From Patescibacteria group bacterium (GTDB lineage Bacteria; Patescibacteriota; Minisyncoccia; Phycocordibacterales; XYD1-FULL-46-19): a stretch of DNA of 11,243 bases. Under the pieces are notes generated by a model. It was given only the letters and a program-made list of their open reading frames with translations. It was not told where the DNA came from and did no database searches. A program made the position numbers and the translations under genes. The stretch covers positions 1 through 11,243 of the forward strand of contig JAUPUJ010000017.1 in assembly GCA_030917625.1 (NCBI GenBank), in the 5' to 3' direction. This document shows, piece by piece, positions 5,401 through 11,243 of this stretch. Position 1 is the first letter of the stretch. Each line of letters opens with the position of its first letter.

Positions 5401-7353
5401 TTATACTAAAATGTAATCGACTTGTCTTTCTTTCAAATCAGTTTTCATGAGTTTGATTTTTACTTTATCGCCCAGACGATAAGTGGTGCCAGTTCTTCTA
5501 CCAACTAGAGCAAATTTCTTTTGATCATATTCGTAAAAGTCATTATGTAGAGAGCGCAGTCCAACCAGGCCATCGGTCCGAGTAGTAATTTCCTCTACAA
5601 AAATGCCCCACTCAGCAACACCAGAGATAATGCCATCAAAAACCTGACCCACTTTATCGGCCATATATTCTATTTGTTTATAGCGAATAGATTCTCGTTC
5701 AGCTTCGGAGGCTTTTTGCTCCATACTTGAAGAATGAACAACTTGTTCAGCAATATATTTAATTGTTTTTTCATTTGGAGTTTGGCCTTGTAAATAAATA
5801 TTTAACAGCCGATGAACTAGAACGTCAGGGTAACGGCGAATTGGTGAAGTGAAGTGAGTATAGTGAGGAAAAGCTAATCCCCAGTGGCCGATATTGGATA
5901 CGGAGTAAATAGCCTTAGACATTGATCTAACGGCCGCTTTTTGAATAATTGCTTGCTCGGTTTTACCTTCAGCTTGAGCGAGCAGATTATTCAAATCTTC
6001 AGATTTTATTTCATCATTTTCTATTTTTAAATGATAACCTAAAGGCTCTAAGAAATTTTTTAAATGAGTCATTTTTTCGACATCTGGGTAGTCGTGAATA
6101 CGATAAACGAAAGCGTCTGGTATATTTTTATGTTTTTTAGCTGCAAACTCAGCTACTTTTTTATTGGCGAGCAACATGAAGTCTTCGATCAGCATATGGG
6201 CTTCAAGACGTTCTTTGAGTTTGATTGCAATTGGTCTATTTTCTTCATCTAAAACAAATTTTACTTCAGAGTCTTCAAAGGTGACTGCTCCAGCGTCTAA
6301 TTTTTTCTGACGCAATCCACGAGCGATGTCACGTAAATTAAATAGAAATTCTTTGTGAGGACTATCGCTTTTAGCATCTAAAACATCTTGAACTTCTTCA
6401 TAGGAAAAACGTTTGTCTGATTTTATGATCGTGCGACCAAACCATTCGTTTTTAATATTACCAGCAATGTCCATTTCAAAAACGGCGGCGAAAGCGAGTC
6501 TCTCTACTTCAGGCATGAGACTACAAATATTGTTGGACAGGGCTTCTGGGAGCATGGGTATAGTTCTGTCCACCAAATAAATAGAAGTCGCTCGCTTGGA
6601 AGCTTCTTTATCTAAAATAGAGCCCGGGGTGACAAAATGAGAAACATCAGCAATATGAACACCAACTTCAAAATTACCATTATCTAATTTTTTAATAGAC
6701 AACGCGTCGTCAAAGTCTTTGGCGTCATGAGGGTCGATGGTAAAAGTGGGGGTGGTACGGAAATCTCTTCTCTTTTTGGCTTCTTGTTCCATGTCTGCCG
6801 AAGCACCACTGGCTACTCTTTCGCCTTCTTTTTCTACGGCATCAGGAAAACGTATTGGCAGGCCTTTATCAAGTACAATAGATTGCATTTCAACTTCGTG
6901 AGTGCCGGGTTCGCCTAGAACCTCAATTATTTCCCCTATAGGATTTTTTTGCCCAACTGGCCAATCTACAATTTCTACTAGAGCTTTTTGACCAATGAGT
7001 TTTTTATCATCAGTCGGGATAGAGCTTTCGGCTATTGATATGGTGGCGTACATCCGGCCGTCGTCAGCTTTTAAAGTTAAGTCTTTACCTGTCTGTTCGA
7101 TGGTGCCGATAAATCCAAGTTTTTTTCTTTTAACTATCTCTGTTACTTCACCGGTTGGTTCATCTTCTTTAAAATTAGGATGTTTTAAAACAGTGACGGT
7201 ATCACCGTGTAGAGCTTGGTGGAGGAAAGCTGGTTCTATAGTAACAGAGTCATTAGACTTATCGTCGTAAATAAAACCGATACCCTTTTTAGAAATCCTT
7301 AAGGTGCCGGTAATAGTTGATTCGATATTAGTATTATCTGTCTCTGGTTTCAT
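5401..7353 (-). CDS. rnr: Ribonuclease R (RNB-family 3'-5' exoribonuclease)
   Basis: Processive exoribonuclease that degrades structured RNA; 650 residues. Cold-shock OB domains fill about 14-150, beginning GTLRISKKGIGFIYDD. The RNB catalytic domain (about 200-520) carries TIDPHDAKDFDDAL, with the metal-binding aspartates D207, D213, D215 and D216, then ADVSHFV, RTIPMLPEALSN and HYTHFTSPIRRYPDVLVHR. A C-terminal S1 domain (about 563-648) starts VGQVFDGIISGVAEWGIFV and ends at the stop codon. E. coli RNase R (about 810 residues) has an N-terminal helix-turn-helix region and a Lys-rich tail; both are absent here, giving a minimal form. RNase II is less likely because the OB1 and S1 sequences follow the RNase R pattern. 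The gene converges on smc and diverges from rpsP. Confidence 0.96.
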   Translation of the reverse strand: MKPETDNTNIESTITGTLRISKKGIGFIYDDKSNDSVTIEPAFLHQALHGDTVTVLKHPNFKEDEPTGEVTEIVKRKKLGFIGTIEQTGKDLTLKADDGRMYATISIAESSIPTDDKKLIGQKALVEIVDWPVGQKNPIGEIIEVLGEPGTHEVEMQSIVLDKGLPIRFPDAVEKEGERVASGASADMEQEAKKRRDFRTTPTFTIDPHDAKDFDDALSIKKLDNGNFEVGVHIADVSHFVTPGSILDKEASKRATSIYLVDRTIPMLPEALSNNICSLMPEVERLAFAAVFEMDIAGNIKNEWFGRTIIKSDKRFSYEEVQDVLDAKSDSPHKEFLFNLRDIARGLRQKKLDAGAVTFEDSEVKFVLDEENRPIAIKLKERLEAHMLIEDFMLLANKKVAEFAAKKHKNIPDAFVYRIHDYPDVEKMTHLKNFLEPLGYHLKIENDEIKSEDLNNLLAQAEGKTEQAIIQKAAVRSMSKAIYSVSNIGHWGLAFPHYTHFTSPIRRYPDVLVHRLLNIYLQGQTPNEKTIKYIAEQVVHSSSMEQKASEAERESIRYKQIEYMADKVGQVFDGIISGVAEWGIFVEEITTRTDGLVGLRSLHNDFYEYDQKKFALVGRRTGTTYRLGDKVKIKLMKTDLKERQVDYILV

Positions 7354-7364
7354 TTAATGTATGT

Positions 7365-7395
7365 ATAGTATGGTTTTTAGTAGAGGGCTTGTCAA
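7365..7395 (-). promoter_or_regulatory. Promoter of rnr, near-leaderless
   Basis: On the minus strand a perfect -35 TTGACA (7395-7390) precedes TACTAT (7370-7365) at a somewhat long 19-bp spacing. The rnr ATG is 11 nt past the -10, implying a leader of about 4-6 nt. No ribosome-binding site is seen. Confidence 0.55.
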
Positions 7396-7434
7396 TGTAA
7401 TTTAAAGGATACAAGGTCGGATGGTCTTTTTCGG

Positions 7435-7463
7435 TTGACTCTATTTTAAACTTCTGTTACCAT
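7435..7463 (+). promoter_or_regulatory. Promoter of rpsP, leaderless type
   Basis: TTGACT (7435-7440), a 17-bp spacer ending in TGT, then TACCAT (7458-7463), which makes an extended -10. The rpsP ATG (7472) is 8 nt further on. The nearby ATG at 7462 is out of frame with rpsP. Confidence 0.65.
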
Positions 7464-7471
7464 GTTGCGGT

Positions 7472-7918
7472 ATGTTAAAACTACGACTTCAAAGAGTTGG
7501 CCGGAAAAATGACCCCTCATTTAGGGTGGTTGTTACCGAATCTCAAAATGGACCTAAGAGTGGTAATTTCTTAGAAATTTTAGGTTCTTATGATGCTCGC
7601 CAAGGAGTACCCCAATTAAAAGGTGATAGAATTAAACACTGGTTGTCTAAAGGGGCTTTAGCTTCTGATACTGTGCACAATATGTTGGTCCGTTTTGGTC
7701 AATTAGAAGGTGATAAAATTAATATGTTGCCAACTAGAAAGCCGGCTGAAGTGGTAGCTGAAGTGGCCCCAGCTCCCGAGGCTCCTGCTCCAGAAGTAGT
7801 AGCTGAAGCGACCGCTGAAACTCCTGTGTCTGAAGCTCCAGCTGAAGTAGTGGTAGAAGAAGCTACTCCCGAGGAAGCGCCTGCTCCAGAAGTGACTGAA
7901 GAAGCGAAGGCTGAATAA
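7472..7918 (+). CDS. rpsP: 30S ribosomal protein bS16 with long acidic C-terminal tail
   Basis: Small-subunit protein needed for 30S assembly. Residues 1-91 are a complete S16: MLKLRLQRVGRKNDPSFRVVV, the LGSYDARQ turn, and the WLSKGALASDTVHNML helix. Residues 92-148 are an extra Ala-Glu-Pro-Val-rich, probably disordered tail with 16 Glu and a single Lys. Typical S16 is 80-90 residues. The tail contains a DNA duplication: CCTGCTCCAGAAGT occurs at 7784-7797 and 7880-7893, each preceded by CTCCCGAGG, so the tail seems to have grown by repeat expansion. In many bacteria rpsP leads an operon with khpA, rimM, trmD and rplS. Here khpA and trmD follow, but a terminator and new promoter separate rpsP from khpA. 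Confidence 0.97.
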   Translation: MLKLRLQRVGRKNDPSFRVVVTESQNGPKSGNFLEILGSYDARQGVPQLKGDRIKHWLSKGALASDTVHNMLVRFGQLEGDKINMLPTRKPAEVVAEVAPAPEAPAPEVVAEATAETPVSEAPAEVVVEEATPEEAPAPEVTEEAKAE

Positions 7919-7934
7919 AACTTTAAATCTAAAC

Positions 7935-7970
7935 AAAAAACTCTTTCCAATGAAGGAGTTTTTTTTGTTT
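7935..7970 (+). terminator. Intrinsic terminator of rpsP
   Basis: A 13-bp stem with one G-T pair (7935-7947 with 7952-7964), a CAAT loop, and T's continuing to 7970. It lies 17 nt after the rpsP stop and directly before the khpA promoter. Confidence 0.85.
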
Positions 7971-7979
7971 AAATTTCCT

Positions 7980-8008
7980 TTGACATAAATAGGGTATTTA
8001 TTTACACT
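7980..8008 (+). promoter_or_regulatory. Promoter of khpA
   Basis: A perfect -35 TTGACA (7980-7985), exactly 17 bp, then TACACT (8003-8008). Predicted start is near 8015. Unlike most promoters in this window, it leaves a leader of about 58 nt before the gene. Confidence 0.75.
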
Positions 8009-8012
8009 ATTT

Positions 8013-8045
8013 AAGAACAACTCGATTGTCGTTCCTGTTGTTTTT
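8013..8045 (+). promoter_or_regulatory. Possible attenuator-like hairpin in the khpA leader
   Basis: AAGAACAAC (8013-8021) can pair with 8037-8045 (9 bp, one G-U), followed by T's to 8046. The hairpin would start at the very 5' end of the khpA RNA. An alternative pairing, ACAA (8017-8020) with TTGT (8026-8029), excludes it. The stem is AT-rich and weak, so the role is uncertain. Confidence 0.35.
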
Positions 8046-8072
8046 TAATAAAAAGATTAGTCAAAACTAAAC

Positions 8073-8408
8073 ATGTCTGAGCAGTATCATGATAAAGAGT
8101 TTTTAGAAATGGTGGTAAAGGCGCTAGTAGATCACCCGGGCGATGTCCGAGTGGATCGAAAAGTTGATGAAATGGGGGTACTTATAACTCTTGATGTGAA
8201 TCCAGAAGATATGGGAAAAATTATTGGTCGCCAAGGCAACACTGCTAAGGCTATTAGAACTTTACTTCGGGTGGTGGGTATGAAAAATAATGCTCGAGTT
8301 AATCTAAAAATCAGTGAACCTGAAGGTGGTTTAAGATCAAATGAAAGTAACAACAATACTTCAGCGGCAAGATCAGTAGATCAAGCGATGGAGGATTTGA
8401 AGATGTAA
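8073..8408 (+). CDS. khpA: KH-domain RNA-binding protein KhpA
   Basis: Small single-KH RNA-binding protein, 111 residues. The family (YlqC/KhpA) acts with KhpB in RNA binding and cell-envelope control in Gram-positives; the role in this lineage is not known. After a helix with VVKALVDHPGDVRV, the KH core has the diagnostic GKIIGRQGNTAKAIRTLL (48-65), with the GxxG loop at G52-R-Q-G55. The C-terminal tail (about 81-111) is Asn/Ser-rich and extends beyond the usual 75-80 residues. Its place directly after rpsP and before trmD is the standard one for khpA, although rimM, normally next, is missing. No ribosome-binding site precedes ATG 8073. Confidence 0.93.
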   Translation: MSEQYHDKEFLEMVVKALVDHPGDVRVDRKVDEMGVLITLDVNPEDMGKIIGRQGNTAKAIRTLLRVVGMKNNARVNLKISEPEGGLRSNESNNNTSAARSVDQAMEDLKM

Positions 8409-8419
8409 AAGATATTTTT

Positions 8420-8515
8420 AATAAAGCCTATTTGAGAGTACGGATTTTTTGAAGGTTAAAAAATCCTGAAACACTCGGCTCGCCAGCCTTGTGACCCTCT
8501 CAAATAGGCTTTATT
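8420..8515 (+). ncRNA. Three-way-junction stem-loop element between khpA and trmD (terminator or structured RNA)
   Basis: A 19-bp perfect outer stem, AATAAAGCCTATTTGAGAG (8420-8438) with 8497-8515, encloses two further hairpins. The first pairs GGATTTTTT (8442-8450) with 8458-8466 across a 7-nt loop. The second pairs CAC (8472-8474) with GTG (8491-8493) and GGCT (8477-8480) with AGCC (8485-8488) around a CGCC loop, with a TC/TT internal loop. The result is a compact cloverleaf-like fold of 96 nt. The outer stem, AAAGCC...GGCTTTATTT, also suits a terminator of khpA, which ends 11 nt before it. No matching RNA family is recognised. The folding is seen in the sequence; the function is inferred. 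Confidence 0.6.
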
Positions 8516-8521
8516 TGTATG

Positions 8522-8549
8522 TTGAAATACTATAAATCTATTGTATAGT
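8522..8549 (+). promoter_or_regulatory. Promoter of trmD, leaderless type
   Basis: TTGAAA (8522-8527), a 16-bp spacer and TATAGT (8544-8549). ATG 8559 follows after 9 nt. The in-frame TTG at 8541 overlaps this -10, which speaks against it as a start codon. Confidence 0.65.
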
Positions 8550-8558
8550 GTGAGTCTA

Positions 8559-9230
8559 ATGATTAATTTTCATATTATTACTGTCTGTCCAGATCTAGTC
8601 ACGGGCTACTTAAAAGAGTCTATTATTGGACGGGCGATAAAAAACAATTTAATTAACGTTCAGGTTTATAACCTGAGGGATTTTACTTTGGATAAACATC
8701 AAAAAGTCGACGACAGACCTTTCGGTGGTGGACCAGGAATGCTCTTGTCGGCTGAGCCTATCCTCTTGGCGGTGGCTAGTATTAAAGAGCAAACTAAAGG
8801 AAAAAAAATAAAAACTCTAATTATGGCGCCAGGAGGCACAGAATTTTCTAATGGGCTGGCTAAAAAATGGTCGCGTAATTATTCGGATATTATTTTAATT
8901 GCTGGGCGCTATGAGGGGATTGATGCTCGGGTTCAAAAAATTCTCAAAGCGGAAGAAATAACTATTGGTTCATATATTTTAACCGGCGGTGAGTTGCCAG
9001 CGCTGGTGATTCTTGATGTGATGTCACGCCAGATTCCTGGAGTTTTAGGTAGTGGCGACTCTTTAGAAGAAAAGCGGAGTGCGAGCTCCGAAAACTATAC
9101 TCGACCCGAAGTTTTAGAATTTCAAGGTAAAAAATACAAAGTGCCTAAAGTCTTACTCTCTGGTCATCATAAAGACATTGAAGCCTGGCGCTCTCTTAAA
9201 AACAAGAAAGGGGGCTTGCGTAGTTTTTAA
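8559..9230 (+). CDS. trmD: tRNA (guanine-N1)-methyltransferase TrmD
   Basis: SPOUT-class enzyme that makes m1G37 in tRNAs using S-adenosylmethionine, which prevents +1 frameshifting. From ATG 8559 it has 223 residues. Motifs: MINFHIITVCPDLV at the N-terminus, VDDRPFGGGPGMLLSAEPI (50-68), IAGRYEGIDARV (114-125), the trefoil-knot cofactor region IGSYILTGGELPAL (136-149), RQIPGVLG, and ENYTRPEVLEF with LLSGHH. D167 in the GDSLEE segment aligns with the aspartate used as catalytic base in E. coli TrmD. The frame extends to TTG 8541, but that codon lies over the promoter -10, and the family starts right before the first strand (INFHIIT). The C-terminus is shorter than that of E. coli (255 residues). 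RimM and L19, its usual partners, are absent here. Confidence 0.96.
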   Translation: MINFHIITVCPDLVTGYLKESIIGRAIKNNLINVQVYNLRDFTLDKHQKVDDRPFGGGPGMLLSAEPILLAVASIKEQTKGKKIKTLIMAPGGTEFSNGLAKKWSRNYSDIILIAGRYEGIDARVQKILKAEEITIGSYILTGGELPALVILDVMSRQIPGVLGSGDSLEEKRSASSENYTRPEVLEFQGKKYKVPKVLLSGHHKDIEAWRSLKNKKGGLRSF

Positions 9231-9241
9231 TCAATATTTAC

Positions 9242-9296
9242 CAAAACCCCTTTTTGAAAAGGTGGGGGTAGGTCTGGGTTTCAAAAAGGGGTTTTG
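9242..9296 (+). terminator. 18-bp stem-loop with G-rich loop after trmD
   Basis: CAAAACCCCTTTTTGAAA (9242-9259) pairs perfectly with 9279-9296. The 19-nt loop AGGTGGGGGTAGGTCTGGG has four G-tracts. It starts 11 nt after the trmD stop and ends 15 nt before the rpoB -35. Termination of trmD is likely. The T-run is mainly within the stem, and the long G-rich loop is unusual for a terminator. Confidence 0.65.
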
Positions 9297-9311
9297 TGCT
9301 TCCGTCCTCAT

Positions 9312-9339
9312 TTGACATATTTCTAATATCTGATAGTAT
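9312..9339 (+). promoter_or_regulatory. Promoter of rpoB
   Basis: A perfect -35 TTGACA (9312-9317), a 16-bp spacer ending in TGA, and TAGTAT (9334-9339), giving an extended -10. The predicted start is near 9346, leaving a leader of about 140 nt before rpoB, the longest in the window. Confidence 0.75.
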
Positions 9340-9345
9340 TTTCTT

Positions 9346-9487
9346 ACTACAGGCAAGATTGAGTAATGATAGATGTAGCGTCAGTGTCTTGCACAATTCT
9401 CTTTAAGCGACCCGAGCTTTTTACTTAAGCTAGGGCATTGTTTGGTTGTTATTTTATAAGGTTCTAATAATTAACCCATTATTTTTT
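9346..9487 (+). promoter_or_regulatory. Long 5' leader of rpoB
   Basis: Two possible stems are visible. One is GCAAGAT (9353-9359) with GTCTTGC (9386-9392). The other is CCCGAGCTT (9411-9419) with AAGCTAGGG (9427-9435), with one G-A mismatch. No T-run directly follows the second hairpin, no ribosome-binding site is seen before ATG 9488, and no open reading frame of note lies here. It could host feedback or attenuation control of rpoB; this is inference. Confidence 0.4.
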
Positions 9488-11243
9488 ATGTTAGAAAAAA
9501 AGTATTTTTCACAAGCTAAAAAGGCTTTGCATGAAATGCCTGATTTGGTGGAGCTTCAAGTCATTTCTTTTGACTGGTTGGTCCGCGAAGGTTTTAAAGA
9601 ATTGTTTGAAGAATTTTCTTCGATTCAAGACTACTCAGAAAAGAAATTTAAACTAGACTTTACTAGTTTTGAATTAGATAAACCAAAATGTGATGAGTAC
9701 TATGCTAAAGAGCATAAGTTGTCTTATGATGCACCACTTAGGGTTAAGGTGAGATTGCTGAACAAGACTCTGCAAGAAGAAAAAGAACAAGAAATTTTCT
9801 TGGCTGATTTTCCTTTGATGACCGCCCACGGTACTTTTATTATAAATGGTATCGAGCGGGTAATTGTACCCCAACTAGCTCGTAGTTTGGGAGTCTTTTT
9901 TACTGAAAATATTTTAAGAGGTAATAAATATTTTGGCGCTAAAATAATTCCATCTCGTGGTGTGTGGATTGAATTTGAAACTGAAGCTGATGGAGCTATT
10001 TATGTTCGGATCGACCGAAAACGAAAATTCCCAGCTACATCACTACTTCGTATTTTTGCTGATAAGGAAGGTAAGACTCTGACTAATGAAGATATGGTCA
10101 AGATGTTTACTGATGCTGGTATTAATGAGTCTTATATTAAGAGTACCCTAGAAAAAGATCATGCTAAATCAGTAGATGATTCTTATATTGAAATTTATAA
10201 AAGATTAAGAGATTCAGATTTGGCGACTGCTGCTAATGCTAAAGAATTTGTAACTTCTTTATTTGATCGTGAAAAATATGACTTTTCTGTTGTTGGAAGG
10301 TTGCGTTTTAATGAAAGATTTAATAAGAAAATTACCGATAAAACTAAAGAAGAAAGAGTAATCTGCATGGATGACGTGTTTACTATCCTGACTCACATGG
10401 TGGCTTTAAATACTACTAAAGGCTCCAAAGCTGATGATATTGACCACTTAGGTAATAGACGAGTGCGCGCTGTAGGAGAAATGTTGCAACAAAAATTAAA
10501 AGTGGGTATGACTCAAATGAAGAGAAATATTCAAGATAGAATGTCGACTGTTGATGCAACTACAATGCTTCCAGTTCAACTTATAAGTCCACGACCTCTT
10601 CAAGCTCGACTTAAAGAATTTTTCACTACCAACCAATTGTCTCAATTTATGAGTCAAGAAAACGTATTAGCTGAAGTGGAGCACTTGCGAATGCTCTCAG
10701 CGCTTGGTCCTGGAGGATTGACTCGAGAACGAGCTGGTCTTGATGTGCGTGACGTTCACACTTCTCATTATGGACGAGTGTGTCCAATTCAAACTCCAGA
10801 AGGTCCAAACATTGGTTTGATTTTGCGTTTATCTAGTTTCGCGCGAGTGAATGAATTTGGAATTATTGAAGCTCCGTATAGAAAAGTTAAAAACGGCAAA
10901 ATTACAGAAGAGTTGGTTTATATGAACGCACTCGAAGAAGAAAAATATAATATTGCTCACGGGGCTGTGCCTTATGATGAGAGTGGTAAATTTACAGGTG
11001 AGCAAGTGGAGGTTAGAACTAAAACTAAACCAGGTTTAGTGGCTCCTAATGAAGTTGATTACATTGACGTGGCTCCTAATGAAGCTTACTCGGTGGCGAC
11101 TTCGATGGTGCCTTTTCTTGAGCACGATGATGCCAACCGAGCTCTGATGGGTTCTAATATGCAACGACAAGCTGTGCCTTGTTTGATTCCTGAAGTACCA
11201 TTGGTGGCTACTGGTATGGAAACTAAAGTAGCAGCTGATTCTG
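9488..11243 (+). CDS. rpoB: RNA polymerase beta subunit, N-terminal part (runs off the window)
   Basis: Catalytic core subunit of RNA polymerase; 585 codons are present and the 3' end is outside the window. The start MLEKKYFSQAKKALHEMPDLVELQ is followed by the protrusion/lobe segments LADFPLMTAHGTFIINGIERVIV and ARSLGVFF, then DIDHLGNRRVRAVGEMLQ. The fork and rifampicin region runs from FFTTNQLSQFM (378-388) to SALGPGGLTRERAG, then HYGRVCPIQTPEGPNIGL. The downstream MVPFLEHDDANRALMGSNMQRQAVP block is also clear. The catalytic lysines lie beyond the window. Several rifampicin-pocket residues differ from E. coli: S389 for D516 and M402 for R529. L134 also replaces the usual Pro of RSPG. The gene has its own promoter and is not preceded by rplJ-rplL, its usual neighbours. 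Confidence 0.97.
   Translation, partial: MLEKKYFSQAKKALHEMPDLVELQVISFDWLVREGFKELFEEFSSIQDYSEKKFKLDFTSFELDKPKCDEYYAKEHKLSYDAPLRVKVRLLNKTLQEEKEQEIFLADFPLMTAHGTFIINGIERVIVPQLARSLGVFFTENILRGNKYFGAKIIPSRGVWIEFETEADGAIYVRIDRKRKFPATSLLRIFADKEGKTLTNEDMVKMFTDAGINESYIKSTLEKDHAKSVDDSYIEIYKRLRDSDLATAANAKEFVTSLFDREKYDFSVVGRLRFNERFNKKITDKTKEERVICMDDVFTILTHMVALNTTKGSKADDIDHLGNRRVRAVGEMLQQKLKVGMTQMKRNIQDRMSTVDATTMLPVQLISPRPLQARLKEFFTTNQLSQFMSQENVLAEVEHLRMLSALGPGGLTRERAGLDVRDVHTSHYGRVCPIQTPEGPNIGLILRLSSFARVNEFGIIEAPYRKVKNGKITEELVYMNALEEEKYNIAHGAVPYDESGKFTGEQVEVRTKTKPGLVAPNEVDYIDVAPNEAYSVATSMVPFLEHDDANRALMGSNMQRQAVPCLIPEVPLVATGMETKVAADS

Noticed and set aside
6727..7270. Plus-strand open frames within rnr
   Set aside because: They lie opposite conserved RNase R domains and have no recognisable motif or start signal.
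7699..8020. Two minus-strand open frames opposite the end of rpsP
   Set aside because: They mirror the repetitive Ala/Glu/Pro tail of S16 and the terminator; their low-complexity products look like no known protein.
8541..8558. Longer trmD starting at TTG 8541
   Set aside because: The TTG adjoins and overlaps the likely promoter -10 (TATAGT, 8544-8549), and the extra residues have no counterpart in TrmD.
396..9230. Alternative genetic code with TGA as glycine, as in some CPR phyla
   Set aside because: Genes end only in TAA or TAG, but no in-frame TGA occurs in the complete genes; a recoded genome would show many.

Overview
The window looks like bacterial chromosome from a Candidate Phyla Radiation (Patescibacteria) organism, most likely Parcubacteria-like. 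This is inferred from AT-rich DNA, compact versions of core proteins, the absence of Shine-Dalgarno sites, and core gene clusters that have lost members. The genetic code appears standard: all nine complete genes end in TAA or TAG, and none contains an in-frame TGA. No phage, transposon, CRISPR, tRNA or rRNA sequence was seen, and no gene-free stretch exceeds 300 bases.

Layout. (1) 1-395: the 5' end of dnaE on the minus strand, divergent from rnhB, with a 19-bp perfect inverted repeat between them. (2) 396-5302, plus strand: rnhB, rpmF, a nusB-Nudix fusion, rnc and smc. This resembles the common rpmF-plsX-fab-acpP-rnc-smc cluster with the fatty-acid genes missing. (3) 5303-5400: paired hairpins that separate smc from the convergent gene. 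(4) 5401-7353, minus strand: rnr (RNase R), divergent from rpsP. (5) 7472-9230, plus strand: rpsP, khpA and trmD. This resembles the rpsP-khpA-rimM-trmD-rplS operon without rimM and rplS, and with promoters and hairpins between the remaining genes. (6) 9231-11243: a large stem-loop, a promoter, a leader of about 140 nt, and the first 585 codons of rpoB, which runs off the window.

The genes serve information processing: replication and RNA-primer removal (dnaE, rnhB), chromosome organisation (smc), RNA processing and decay (rnc, rnr), ribosome and tRNA function (rpmF, rpsP, khpA, trmD), and transcription (rpoB, nusB).

I found no clearly new gene system. The most interesting signals are: extended or canonical -10 boxes only 6-11 nt upstream of at least six start codons, suggesting leaderless mRNAs; a NusB-Nudix fusion; a 728-residue SMC with no recognisable hinge; RpoB substitutions in the rifampicin pocket; an acidic tail on S16; two long stem-loops whose loops carry four G-tracts (dnaE leader and trmD 3' side); and a 96-nt three-way-junction element between khpA and trmD.
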